Shown: positions 1 to 8,248, counted from the stretch's first letter. The stretch is DNA of 24,691 bases from JAQIBY01 sp051747965 (GCA_051747965.1 JBNJGS010000042.1:1-24691); one strand, 5' to 3'. Program-made: numbers and translations. Notes: a model not told the origin generated them from the sequence alone.

Positions 1-11
1 TGTGAAATGAA

Positions 12-43
12 AAATGGCTTACAACTTTCATTATAAGCCATTT
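12..43 (-). terminator. Intrinsic terminator of ssrA
   Basis: A perfect 10-bp inverted repeat (AAATGGCTTA at 12-21, TAAGCCATTT at 34-43) encloses a 12-nt loop. Read on the minus strand it lies about 25 nt past the tmRNA 3' end and runs into a T-rich stretch, TTTTTCATTT. This is the position and form expected of the rho-independent terminator of ssrA. Confidence 0.85.
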
Positions 44-67
44 AGTGGTAATCGGTTTTCCTTTCAG

Positions 68-465
68 TGGAGCTGCCGGGAGTCGAACCCGGGTCCAAAC
101 AAGAAACAGAAAAGCTTTCTACATGCGTAGCTTGTTTTCGTTTGTCGGGATGTGAACGGGAACAAGCACCCTGGGCACATCCTTAGTTCCTTAAATGTCT
201 CTGTTTTCGCGGAACACAAAAACAGATAGCCTGAAATTTTCTGCACTCCCTTATCGGTCGGAATCAGGCTAGTCCTTCCGGGGAATGTCTCGTCGCGGCA
301 CCTGGTGCCGCAACTAAGCATAACTTACTGTGATTCGGTTACGCAGCGAGAGCGTAGTTATCTTCGCCATTTAAAAAGTGTGTGAACAGTTGATGACGGG
401 CTTTATCACATGGCCCGGCATGCTTACTCATCCATTTACCTTGCTGTCAATACCATTTCAGCCCC
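68..465 (-). ncRNA. ssrA: tmRNA (transfer-messenger RNA)
   Basis: tmRNA rescues ribosomes stalled on broken mRNAs and adds a degradation tag. The 3' end (minus strand) has the tRNA-like T-arm GGTTCGACTCCC followed by GGCAGCTCCA. The 5' end GGGGCTG at 465-459 pairs with CAGCTCC to form the acceptor stem. The tag reading frame runs from 368 to 339 and reads GEDNYALAA then TAA, close to tags known in Bacteroidota such as GENNYALAA and GETNYALAA. The first G codon (GGC) is taken as the resume codon by analogy. The terminal CCA is not encoded: the base after the discriminator A continues CTG. The length of about 398 nt is normal for a one-piece tmRNA. A promoter lies just upstream and a terminator downstream, so the gene is a self-contained unit. 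Open frames across it are not genes. Confidence 0.96.
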
Positions 466-490
466 GATAAATGGGGTGACAATTATATTG

Positions 491-522
491 CAAAAATAAT
501 GCTAAACCCGCACAAAGCCAAA
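491..522 (-). promoter_or_regulatory. Promoter of ssrA
   Basis: On the minus strand TTTG (522-519), 20 nt, then TATTTTTG (498-491) matches the Bacteroidota primary-sigma promoter TTTG-N19..21-TAnnTTTG. Transcription would start near 486, about 20 nt before the mature 5' end, leaving a short leader to be trimmed. Confidence 0.8.
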
Positions 523-605
523 CAAATTTTCAGAATAAGCAATGCAACTGCTCATAAGACTGAAAATATGCCACTTATCCTAATTAGTATCTGTCAATAA
601 AGTCG

Positions 606-729
606 AAAGTTTGAGCTATAATGTTCAAGGTCGAGGCGGATTGAAAATCATAAATCGCAGTGTGCTATGGCACATGAGGATTTAGGGTTTTTAATCCAAC
701 GATGAGATTGGACATTATAGACAAACTCT
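606..729. repeat. Long imperfect inverted repeat (MITE-like or mRNA-end hairpin)
   Basis: Two arms of about 57 nt face each other around the centre TATG near 665-670. The outer ends are GTTTGAGCTATAATGT (from 609) and ACATTATAGACAAAC (to 726). Inner matching blocks include GATTGAAAA against TTTTTAATC, ATAAATC against GATTTAG, and GTGTGC against GCACAT. The element fills the gap between the ssrA promoter and the stop codon of the minus-strand lipoprotein gene at 728-730. It has no coding potential. A non-autonomous miniature element or a repeat-derived 3' hairpin would both fit; no target-site duplication is clear and no second copy was seen in this window. Confidence 0.7.
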
Positions 730-1888
730 AATTGGGCTCAAATGAAAACACAAGATCGAAGACTGACATATCGGCATTCTCATTCCATCTGTCCTGAATT
801 TTTATGTAATAATCCTTATCAGCTTCCTCTATATCAAATTTCCCGGGAAGGGCATCTGTGCCTCTTATTTCCCTGAGCTTATTTTCCGCTTCATCCAAAA
901 AATACAAACCGGCCGCCACTTCAAGATTTTCTTGTTTTGAAGCCATGACAGACAAAACACCGCTTTGTTCAGGATGGATTACAAAAATATCCTTATCCTT
1001 GGTCGGGAAAATTGCCAGCTGAATCGTATCGTTCACATCAACAAGTTTGGCCTGGCTGTAGTCATTGTTCGGTTCATATTCATCCATTTCAGGGATAAAC
1101 TCGGCCTTCCAGGTAAAAAGCTGCTCCGAAGCGTTTTCATTCCAGCGATCACAAATACCCAGGTAATACTCACCCGGTTCAGTAAGGGCTACACTCTGTG
1201 GCAATTCCTGTTTCCCTTGTATGGTTTTGGATTTTTCTTCATCAAATTCATCAAAGCTTGCAAAACTGACAGCCAGATTGAGATTTTCAGGGACATCTTT
1301 GGCAGTCACCCTGATGTATCCCGCAGTATCTGTTGTCATCTTAAACCAATCCACCTCCCCTTTTGGAAATATTGCTGATTTATGTGTTTTACCTGTTTCG
1401 CTTTCGTAAGCAGACTCCCGCTCGTTATTGGGTTCGTACTCATCAAACTCTTCCAGAAACTCAAACTTTATCTTAAACGAGTCCTCTGATGCATGTTCAT
1501 TCCAGCGGTCAGCAACCATTGCATAGAAGGTATCAGCTTCATGAACGGCAAACGCCCCCGGCAATTCCAGGAATGGAGTAAGAAATTTTTCCTTTTTTTC
1601 ACCCCACTCGTCATATTCGGCAAAACGCACCTGTACATTAAGATTTTCCGGTTCGGATTTGGACATCACTTTGATATAGCCTTTACCGGGAGCTTCCATC
1701 ATGTACCAGTCAACATCTTCTTTGGGATGAATTTGCATGCTGAATTCAGTTCCTGTCTCTATGGCATTTGCCTCTTCAATCTTGTCATTTGGCTCTACTG
1801 ATTCATTTGCTGCTTCCTCAGGTTCGGAATCACAGGAAAACATAGCAATCATCAAGCCGAATAAAAATAAGTTGCGTGTTTTTTTCAT
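728..1888 (-). CDS. Lipoprotein with three PPC-like repeats
   Basis: 386 residues. The N-terminus is a lipoprotein signal (MKKTRN, hydrophobic core, then MFSC with the lipid cysteine at 19). The cysteine is followed by DSEPEE, an acidic stretch resembling the surface-export signal known for Bacteroidota lipoproteins, so an outer-membrane, possibly surface-exposed site is inferred. The rest is three tandem repeats of about 117 residues (roughly 32-147, 148-265, 268-386). Each opens with EPN(D/N), continues through a hydrophobic strand and (D/E)xDxF/W, and ends near DRWNE(H/N)A. The layout fits bacterial pre-peptidase C-terminal (PPC) beta-sandwich domains, which normally trail secreted peptidases; here no catalytic domain is present. 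The role is unknown; binding or structural is inferred. It has its own promoter, and the inverted repeat begins at its stop codon. Confidence 0.88.
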   Translation of the reverse strand: MKKTRNLFLFGLMIAMFSCDSEPEEAANESVEPNDKIEEANAIETGTEFSMQIHPKEDVDWYMMEAPGKGYIKVMSKSEPENLNVQVRFAEYDEWGEKKEKFLTPFLELPGAFAVHEADTFYAMVADRWNEHASEDSFKIKFEFLEEFDEYEPNNERESAYESETGKTHKSAIFPKGEVDWFKMTTDTAGYIRVTAKDVPENLNLAVSFASFDEFDEEKSKTIQGKQELPQSVALTEPGEYYLGICDRWNENASEQLFTWKAEFIPEMDEYEPNNDYSQAKLVDVNDTIQLAIFPTKDKDIFVIHPEQSGVLSVMASKQENLEVAAGLYFLDEAENKLREIRGTDALPGKFDIEEADKDYYIKIQDRWNENADMSVFDLVFSFEPN

Positions 1889-1944
1889 AATGCTCTTTGG
1901 TTTTGGTTTAGTCCATGTAAAATAATACTATTTTTCCTTATCAC

Positions 1945-1976
1945 CAAATCTTATCTTAAATAACACAAAAATCAAA
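1945..1976 (-). promoter_or_regulatory. Promoter of the PPC lipoprotein gene
   Basis: On the minus strand TTTG (1976-1973), 20 nt, then AAGATTTG (1952-1945), seven of eight positions of the Bacteroidota pattern with TAnnTTTG as the -7 box. The leader to the ATG at 1888 would be about 50 nt. Confidence 0.6.
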
Positions 1977-2009
1977 CAGGCAACTGTAAATCAGATATTT
2001 CAGATGCAA

Positions 2010-2026
2010 TACTTTTGCATCAAAAG
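2010..2026 (+). promoter_or_regulatory. Candidate -7 box overlapping a CTTTTG/CAAAAG palindrome
   Basis: TACTTTTG at 2010-2017 fits the -7 box TAnnTTTG, but no convincing TTTG lies 19-21 nt upstream. The box overlaps a perfect inverted repeat, CTTTTG-CAT-CAAAAG (2012-2026). That arrangement would suit a regulator covering the promoter of the dehydrogenase gene starting at 2101; no regulator is known here. Confidence 0.4.
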
Positions 2027-2100
2027 AATGAAACAGTACAGGCCTTTGGAAAAGCATAAATTAAACTGTAATTTTAAACAGATTTTAAAATCATTCGTTT

Positions 2101-3324
2101 ATGAACAAAATAAAAGTTGGTGTACTCAAAGAGACCAAAACGCCACCTGACCGCCGGGTTGTGCTCACCCCTGTTCAGGTTATGAGAGTAAAAGAGCAGT
2201 TTCCCCATGTAGATGTTGTGGTACAGCCCAGCGATTTACGCTGCTACAAAGATGAAGAATACGAACGCCTCGGCATCACCATGCAGGAAGATCTGTCCGA
2301 TTGTGACATTCTCATGGGTGTTAAAGAGGTGGATATCCCCACGCTTATCCCCGGAAAAAAATACCTTTTCTTTTCCCACACCCATAAAAAGCAGGACTAC
2401 AACCGTGAATTACTTCAGGCACTGGTAAAAAACGATATCCAGATGATAGACCATGAATGCCTTACGGATGACCATGGCGTCAGACTTGTGGCATTTGGCA
2501 GATGGGCCGGAATTGTAGGTGCATATAACGGCCTCATTGCATGGGGAAAAAGAAGCGGAGATTATGATCTGATCAGGGCAAAAGATTGCTTTGATATGCA
2601 GGAAATGCTGCACGAAGCAGAAGATGCCATACTGCCCCCAAGATTTAAAATCCTGATAACAGGCGGTGGACGTGTTGCCGGTGGTGCCCTGGAAACACTG
2701 GAGCCACTGAACCTCTACAATGTCAGCCCCGAAGAGTTCCTCAATGAAACTTTTGATGAACCTGTGGTTTGTCAGATTGATGCTGATCAGTATGTAGAAC
2801 GTAAAACCGGTGGGTGGAAATCTTTCCCACATTTCTTTGAAAATCCGCAGGAATATAAATCAACATTCAAACCATACAGTAAAGTTGCTGATATGTGGAT
2901 CCCTTGTCATTTCTGGGACCCAAACAGCCCGGCATTTCTAAAACCGGAAGATTACAGAGAGGATGACTTCTCCATCAAAGTGATTGCAGACGTATCCTGT
3001 GATATCAAAGACCCCATCCCATCCACGCTCAGGGCATCAACCATTGCCGATCCGTTTTACGGGTACAATCCGGAAACAGAAGAGGAAAGTGATGCTTTTG
3101 AAAAAGACAATCTTACGGTAATGGCTGTGGATAACCTGCCGGGAGAACTGCCGCGTGATGCATCTGAAGACTTTGGCAACACACTTATTGAAAGGGTATT
3201 CACCTATTTGTTTGACACTGATAAACCTGACAATGATGTGATCATGCGAGCAAGTATCTGTAAGGATGGTGAACTGACAGATAATTACAAATACCTGCAG
3301 GATTTTCTGGATGGAAAAGAATAA
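2101..3324 (+). CDS. Saccharopine/alanine dehydrogenase-family oxidoreductase
   Basis: 407 residues, a full-length member of the alanine dehydrogenase / NAD(P) transhydrogenase N-domain superfamily, closest in motif layout to the lysine-ketoglutarate reductase and saccharopine dehydrogenase (LYS1, AASS) branch. Visible signatures: VLKETKTPPDRRVVLTP at the N-terminus; GVKE with Lys75 and SHTHK with His93 and His95, matching the Lys/His catalytic pair of LYS1; FGRWAGIVGAYNG at 132-144; the dinucleotide-binding ITGGGRVAGGALE around 186-198; DVSCDI at 297-302; and DNLPGELPRDAS at 344-355. Such enzymes join or split lysine and 2-oxoglutarate with NAD(P)H, but the exact substrate cannot be read from sequence, and many relatives are annotated simply as alanine dehydrogenase. 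It lies 50 bp before the FAD/Fe-S dehydrogenase gene on the same strand, so co-transcription and a shared amino-acid pathway are inferred. Confidence 0.85.
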   Translation: MNKIKVGVLKETKTPPDRRVVLTPVQVMRVKEQFPHVDVVVQPSDLRCYKDEEYERLGITMQEDLSDCDILMGVKEVDIPTLIPGKKYLFFSHTHKKQDYNRELLQALVKNDIQMIDHECLTDDHGVRLVAFGRWAGIVGAYNGLIAWGKRSGDYDLIRAKDCFDMQEMLHEAEDAILPPRFKILITGGGRVAGGALETLEPLNLYNVSPEEFLNETFDEPVVCQIDADQYVERKTGGWKSFPHFFENPQEYKSTFKPYSKVADMWIPCHFWDPNSPAFLKPEDYREDDFSIKVIADVSCDIKDPIPSTLRASTIADPFYGYNPETEEESDAFEKDNLTVMAVDNLPGELPRDASEDFGNTLIERVFTYLFDTDKPDNDVIMRASICKDGELTDNYKYLQDFLDGKE

Positions 3325-3374
3325 TCGCATACCTTAATCAAAAGGAATTATCAATTCTGAGGCAAAAATGAATT

Positions 3375-6305
3375 ATGAACAAATCCCTGCCATTTGATGA
3401 TCTGGAAATGCGGATACAGGGCGACATTGCAGTATCCGAAACCTATCGCCGTCTCTATGCTACCGACGCATCGGCATATCGTGAATTACCTGCAGCCGTA
3501 GTATGGCCCAAAAATAAAGAAGATATTCATACCACACTCCGGTTTGCCAGGGAAAACAAAATACCTGTCATTCCGCGTGCAGCCGGCACATCTCTGGCCG
3601 GTCAAGTGGTAGGCAAAGGACTTGTAGTGGATATATCCAGGTACATGAAAGGCATTTTGGATTATCAGCCCTCTGCAGCCCGCATTACTGTGGAACCGGG
3701 TGTAGTCAGAGATGAGCTCAACAAGTTTACTGCTAAGGACGGATTGTTTTTTGCCCCTGAAACGTCCACATCCAACCGTGCCAATATTGCCGGCATGGTG
3801 GGGAACAACTCCTGCGGTGCCCACTCCCTCATTTATGGTTCCACCCGCGAACATACCCTGGAAATTGAAGCCATCCTCAGCGACGGAAGTGAAGTGGTAT
3901 TTAAGAATCTGAACAAAGAAGCCTGGGATGAAAAATGTCTGCTCAATACAAGAGAAGGAGATATATACAGAAAACTTAGCGAACTCCTCTCCCCTGCTGC
4001 CAATCAGGAAGAAATCAGAAACCAGTATCCGGACCCGCGTATAAAAAGAAGAAACACCGGATATGCCCTGGACATCTTGCTTGACAATACAATTTTTGGC
4101 AGTAAGCAACAGGATATCAATCTCTCAGCCCTGATCTGCGGTTCAGAAGGTACACTGGTGTTCATCACAGCCATAACATTAAACCTTTCTCCCCTTCCCC
4201 CCACAGAAAAGGCACTCGTATGCGTTCACACTGGCAGCCTGGAGGATGCGTTTAAAGCCAATCTCATTGCATTGAAATACAATCCCGGCAGTGTGGAACT
4301 GATGGATAATCAGGTGCTGGAACTAAGCAAGAGAAATCGTCAGCAGGAAGAAAACAGATATTTCATCAAAGGCAATCCTGCAGCCATTCTAATCGTAGAG
4401 TTCGCCCGCAACAGCAAGGCTGAAATTGAGAAACTCGCCCGGCAGATGGAAGATGAAATGCGGTCTTCCGGATACGGATACCATTTCCCCATTGTCAGAG
4501 GAAGCAATATTCAAAAAGTATGGGATTTAAGAAAAGCCGGTCTGGGAATTCTGTACACCATGCCCGGTGATACAAAACCTGCCCCGGTCATTGAAGACAC
4601 TGCCGTACATCCTTCGGTACTGCCACAATATATGGAGGATTTTGGCCGTCTGATTGAAAAATACAATTTGCAGTGTGTGTATTATGCACACATCGCTACC
4701 GGTGAACTTCATCTAAGGCCACTGTTGAATCTAAAAGACCCGGCCGATGTGGAAATGTTCCATACCATAGCTCTTGAATCGGCAAAGCTGGTTAAAAAGT
4801 ACCGCGGTTCCCTGAGTGGTGAACATGGTGACGGACGCCTGCGTGGTGAATTTATTCCACTCATGCTTGGCAAGCAGGTATACCATATGCTTGAACAGGT
4901 AAAAGATGTTTTTGATCCCGACAGATTGTTCAACCCGAACAAGATCACCGAAACACCACCCATGAATGAGTCGCTCCGGTATAAACCCGGACAGAAAACC
5001 CGTGAGATTGATACTGTCTTTGATTTCTCCGAAGCAGGTGGAATTTTGCGGGCAGCTGAAAAATGCAACGGCAGTGGTGATTGCAGAAAAACCAGTCTGA
5101 TGGGCGGCACCATGTGTCCTTCTTTCATGGCCACAGGAGACGAGAAAGATGCCACCAGAGGACGGGCCAACATGTTGCGTGAAATCCTGACAGGAAACAC
5201 AAAAGCAAATCCTTTTGATGATAAAAAACTCTATGAGGTATTGGACCTTTGCCTTGTCTGCAAAGCATGTAAATCAGAATGCCCAAGCAGCGTAGATGTA
5301 GCCAAAATGAAAATGGAATTTCTGCAGCATTATTATGATGCTCACGGTATCCCTCTGAGAAGCCGTGCAGTGGCGTATCTTCCACGTATACATAAACTCA
5401 GTGCCGGCTTTCCACGCCTGACCAACTTTTTCCTGAACAACAATATTAGCGGCACACTGGTAAAACGCATCATCAGGTTTGCTCCGGAAAGACAATTCCC
5501 ACCCATGTCTGAACAAAACATGGGCAAATGGATAAGAAAATACCTGAAGCATATCAGCCCGAATCAAAAGCGTGGCAGACTTTACCTGTTTAAAGATGAA
5601 TTTACCAATTTCCTGGATGCACACGCCGGAATTGCGGCCATACAGTTTTTTACCCGACTGGGTTATGAAGTGATCATTCCGGAAACGCGGGAATCAGCTC
5701 GTACCTGGCTGAGTAAAGGATTGCTTCGTACCAGCAAAAAAATCGCCAATGAAAACATACGCCGACTGAAAGAGCAGGTAAGTGAAAAAACTCCCCTGGT
5801 GGGCATAGAACCGTCTGCTATTCTGGGTTTTCGGGATGAGTATCCTGATCTTGCAGATCCCGAACTGAAAGATGATGCAAAAAAACTGGCAGATAATTGC
5901 CTGATGTTTGAAGAGTTTGTGGCAGCAGAAATTAAAGCCGGCCGCATCACAAAAGAAGATTTCACCGAAGCCCCTGCCCAAATAAAATTCCATGGACATT
6001 GTCAGCAAAAAGCTGTTGCCGGTACTGAAGCCACCCAAACTGTACTTTCATTGCCCAAAAACTATAAGGTGGAAGAGATACCGAGTGGATGCTGCGGTAT
6101 GGCCGGTAGTTTTGGCTATGAAAAAGAACATTATGACCTCTCTATGAAGATTGGCGAAATGATTCTGTTTCCTGCAGTCCGGGAAGCTGAACAGGATACA
6201 CTAATTGTGGCAGGTGGCACATCATGCAGATGCCAGATTAAGGATGGTACAGGTACCGATGCACTGCATCCCGCAGAAGTCATGCTCGCTGCCTTAAAAC
6301 CGTAA
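3375..6305 (+). CDS. FAD/Fe-S D-2-hydroxyacid dehydrogenase (YdiJ/GlcD-GlpC type)
   Basis: 976 residues, one polypeptide joining a GlcD-like flavin half to a GlpC-like iron-sulfur half. The FAD-binding domain (about 38-270) holds the loop PRAAGTSLAGQ at 67-77 and NNSCGAHS at 144-151. The oxidase C-terminal domain (about 275-523) holds HIATGELHLR at 439-448, SGEHGDGR at 481-488 and LFNPNKI at 518-524. Then come ferredoxin cysteines C564, C570, C581 and the CxxCxxCxxxC set C626, C629, C632, C636, and near the end a CCG domain (HGHCQQKA, GCCGMAGSFG, TSCRCQI). Characterised YdiJ-type enzymes oxidise D-2-hydroxyglutarate; D-lactate is the usual alternative, with electrons passing to quinone or another carrier. 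Length and domain order match the family. It follows the dehydrogenase gene by 50 bp on the same strand. No terminator is seen before the convergent gene 37 bp on. Confidence 0.92.
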   Translation: MNKSLPFDDLEMRIQGDIAVSETYRRLYATDASAYRELPAAVVWPKNKEDIHTTLRFARENKIPVIPRAAGTSLAGQVVGKGLVVDISRYMKGILDYQPSAARITVEPGVVRDELNKFTAKDGLFFAPETSTSNRANIAGMVGNNSCGAHSLIYGSTREHTLEIEAILSDGSEVVFKNLNKEAWDEKCLLNTREGDIYRKLSELLSPAANQEEIRNQYPDPRIKRRNTGYALDILLDNTIFGSKQQDINLSALICGSEGTLVFITAITLNLSPLPPTEKALVCVHTGSLEDAFKANLIALKYNPGSVELMDNQVLELSKRNRQQEENRYFIKGNPAAILIVEFARNSKAEIEKLARQMEDEMRSSGYGYHFPIVRGSNIQKVWDLRKAGLGILYTMPGDTKPAPVIEDTAVHPSVLPQYMEDFGRLIEKYNLQCVYYAHIATGELHLRPLLNLKDPADVEMFHTIALESAKLVKKYRGSLSGEHGDGRLRGEFIPLMLGKQVYHMLEQVKDVFDPDRLFNPNKITETPPMNESLRYKPGQKTREIDTVFDFSEAGGILRAAEKCNGSGDCRKTSLMGGTMCPSFMATGDEKDATRGRANMLREILTGNTKANPFDDKKLYEVLDLCLVCKACKSECPSSVDVAKMKMEFLQHYYDAHGIPLRSRAVAYLPRIHKLSAGFPRLTNFFLNNNISGTLVKRIIRFAPERQFPPMSEQNMGKWIRKYLKHISPNQKRGRLYLFKDEFTNFLDAHAGIAAIQFFTRLGYEVIIPETRESARTWLSKGLLRTSKKIANENIRRLKEQVSEKTPLVGIEPSAILGFRDEYPDLADPELKDDAKKLADNCLMFEEFVAAEIKAGRITKEDFTEAPAQIKFHGHCQQKAVAGTEATQTVLSLPKNYKVEEIPSGCCGMAGSFGYEKEHYDLSMKIGEMILFPAVREAEQDTLIVAGGTSCRCQIKDGTGTDALHPAEVMLAALKP

Positions 6306-6342
6306 TACCGGCAATTACTTATCTTTTTGGATTGAGGTGGTT

Positions 6343-7248
6343 TTACCCCTGGTTTATAAACCTTTCTGCGAATGCTTTTGCAATTTTCTGCAGGGCCAGC
6401 CTGGCTTCTTTTCCTGGAGTGTTTGCAGGTGGCCCCTGGGGAGTATTGTTCACATCAACAACATATATTCGCCCGTCCTCATTATCCCTGAGGACATCCA
6501 GCTCTCCATAATCAAGACCCGATTCCAGACAAAAAGTATTCAGCTTACTTATTTCCTCCTCACTCAATACATCATTGATATTTTTTACTTCAGTATCATA
6601 AGTGGTGTTGAGAAAGCGTTCTGATTTGTATCTTCGTTTCAGATATACAAAATCCAGGCACCCCCCAACAACAGGAACCCGGATATCTTCCACTGCATCT
6701 TCGCCAATGCTGTTATCAATCAATCGCTGATAAATATAGCCATCTTCCGGTGATTTTATCGGGCAATGTAGTACCAGGCCATCGTGGGTAGCATTCTGAT
6801 CACTCTTGCGCACACAAAATCCCTCATATTCCCGCGGGTCAACGAATGTACCATAAGCAAAGACATCAAAAAATATTTTATCCACATGTTTTTTGCTGAT
6901 ATCCCGGCTTTGTACATTAACCACGGGCATATCTGCCGAAAGCTGCTCAGGCAAATGATATTCTTTCCGAAGGGTAAGATATTCCCAGTACACACACAAA
7001 CCGGCTTTTTCCGGTCTGCGGTTACTAATATTGTAGTGCAGAATCTTTGCTATTTTATAAATTGTAGATCCCCGGCTGGGAAAATGAGGATAAACAAAAA
7101 TCCACCTGTGACGGAATCCATTGATAAAATAATGCCTCAAGGAAAGAAACAGATGTCCTGTATCCTTTGTAAGCATCTCAAATACCGGCATTCCTTTACG
7201 GTATTTATTTCTTATGCCCCGATGATATTTTTGCTGAAAATACAACAT
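6343..7248 (-). CDS. ATP-grasp-like protein of unknown substrate
   Basis: 301 residues from the ATG at 7248. A TTG at 7287 would add 13 residues but is less likely. There is no signal peptide, so it is cytosolic. The C-terminal third has the hallmark of the ATP-grasp nucleotide- and Mg-binding core: GLDYGELDVLRD followed by IYVVDVNNTPQGPP (about 244-274), with the alternating acidic, Asn and Thr-Pro pattern that binds metal. Before it, VPVVGG..D at about 191-199 and YQRLIDN fit the same fold. An N-terminal block contains FVYPHFPSRGSTIYKIAK and NISNRRPEKAG. ATP-grasp enzymes link a carboxylate to an amine or thiol through an acyl phosphate; relatives with this layout occur near capsule and glycan genes, but nothing here points to a substrate. 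It is divergent from the DUF2807 gene and convergent with the FAD/Fe-S gene, so it stands alone. Confidence 0.75.
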   Translation of the reverse strand: MLYFQQKYHRGIRNKYRKGMPVFEMLTKDTGHLFLSLRHYFINGFRHRWIFVYPHFPSRGSTIYKIAKILHYNISNRRPEKAGLCVYWEYLTLRKEYHLPEQLSADMPVVNVQSRDISKKHVDKIFFDVFAYGTFVDPREYEGFCVRKSDQNATHDGLVLHCPIKSPEDGYIYQRLIDNSIGEDAVEDIRVPVVGGCLDFVYLKRRYKSERFLNTTYDTEVKNINDVLSEEEISKLNTFCLESGLDYGELDVLRDNEDGRIYVVDVNNTPQGPPANTPGKEARLALQKIAKAFAERFINQG

Positions 7249-7335
7249 TGTAATTTTTGATAAAAATACGTTTTTTTGCCCAACCAATATCGCAGAAAAT
7301 ACCTATTTTTTTTAACATAACTTTAACTTTTAAGG

Positions 7336-7367
7336 CTTGGTTATTTAAATGAATAAGCTGATATTTG
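7336..7367 (+). promoter_or_regulatory. Promoter of the first DUF2807 gene
   Basis: CTTG (7336-7339), 20 nt, then GATATTTG (7360-7367) matches the Bacteroidota promoter with one mismatch in each box. The leader to the ATG at 7403 would be about 30 nt. Confidence 0.5.
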
Positions 7368-7402
7368 CCCCCAATTAAGAACCAAACCAAACAGTATACT
7401 AC

Positions 7403-8248
7403 ATGAGGACAAATGTTATCTTTTTAGGCTTAATCAGTATATTTGCAGTATTCGCGAGCTGCACCGAAAGTGAAACTCAAATCGAAGGTGAAGGAAACGC
7501 ACAAAAGAAGGAACTCGCAATTGACGGATTTAATGCAATTCATCTGGATTGTGATATTGATGTAGAATATTCCTATGGTGATCATCACAGTGTTATCCTG
7601 GAAGCGCAGAAAAATCTCATGGAATTTGTTAAAGTTAATGTCAGGGACAGCAGGCTTTATATTGATATTCCGAGGGATCTGAGCATCCGACCGACTTCAG
7701 ATATTGTTTTACATATCACAATGCCTGAAATCAGAAGCATCACCAACAACAGTACAGGTGACATCCATAATAAAGTAGCTTTTGAAAACACTGAACGTCT
7801 TAGCATTATTCTCAATGGCCTGGGAAACATCACCTGTCACTGGCAGGATGCCGGCAGGGTTATTATCGACAGCGACGGTAGCGGTAATATTTCAACTGAC
7901 GGAAAAGCAAAAGAAATGTATGTTCAGACCAATGGCACAGGAAACATCAAATTTTCAGGTGAATCCAAAAACACAAGAGTGGAAATGAACGGCAGCGGAA
8001 ACTGCAATTTCACAGGATCTTCGGATTATTACGAATTGATTCTAAATGGCTCAGGAAACTTCAATGCTCATTCTTTCCTTGCAGAAAATGCAGAGGTAAT
8101 TAATAGTGGTTCCGGTGATGCTGAAGTGAATGTTGTCGACATGCTTACTGTAAAAATGGACGGTTCCGGCAATGTCATCTGTCACGGTGATCCGGTTGTG
8201 CGTCTTGAAAACAATGGCTCAGGCGACTTTATTAAATCCAATGAATAA
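7403..8248 (+). CDS. DUF2807 (GIN-domain) beta-helix lipoprotein, copy 1
   Basis: 281 residues. The lipoprotein signal MRTNVIFLGL...FASC puts the lipid cysteine at 20, followed by TESE, so an outer-membrane lipoprotein is inferred. The body is the putative auto-transporter adhesin head GIN domain (DUF2807). A lead-in strand region (FNAIHLDCDIDVEYS, then LEAQKNLMEFV) is followed by nine regularly spaced turns of the type N/D-G-S/T-G-N/D: NSTGD, NGLGN, DGSGN, NGTGN, NGSGN, NGSGN, SGSGD, DGSGN, NGSGD, about 17-22 residues apart. These are the corners of a right-handed beta-helix. No catalytic residues are recognisable; the family has no settled function. It shares overall plan with the next gene downstream and is separated from it by a terminator. 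Confidence 0.92.
   Translation: MRTNVIFLGLISIFAVFASCTESETQIEGEGNAQKKELAIDGFNAIHLDCDIDVEYSYGDHHSVILEAQKNLMEFVKVNVRDSRLYIDIPRDLSIRPTSDIVLHITMPEIRSITNNSTGDIHNKVAFENTERLSIILNGLGNITCHWQDAGRVIIDSDGSGNISTDGKAKEMYVQTNGTGNIKFSGESKNTRVEMNGSGNCNFTGSSDYYELILNGSGNFNAHSFLAENAEVINSGSGDAEVNVVDMLTVKMDGSGNVICHGDPVVRLENNGSGDFIKSNE

Noticed and set aside
64..321. 85-codon open frame at the left edge, on the strand of ssrA
   Set aside because: It lies wholly inside the tmRNA gene, which has both acceptor ends, the tag frame and a terminator.
2410..2832. 140-codon minus-strand frame within the dehydrogenase gene
   Set aside because: Antisense to a well-recognised enzyme with conserved motifs; no independent evidence.
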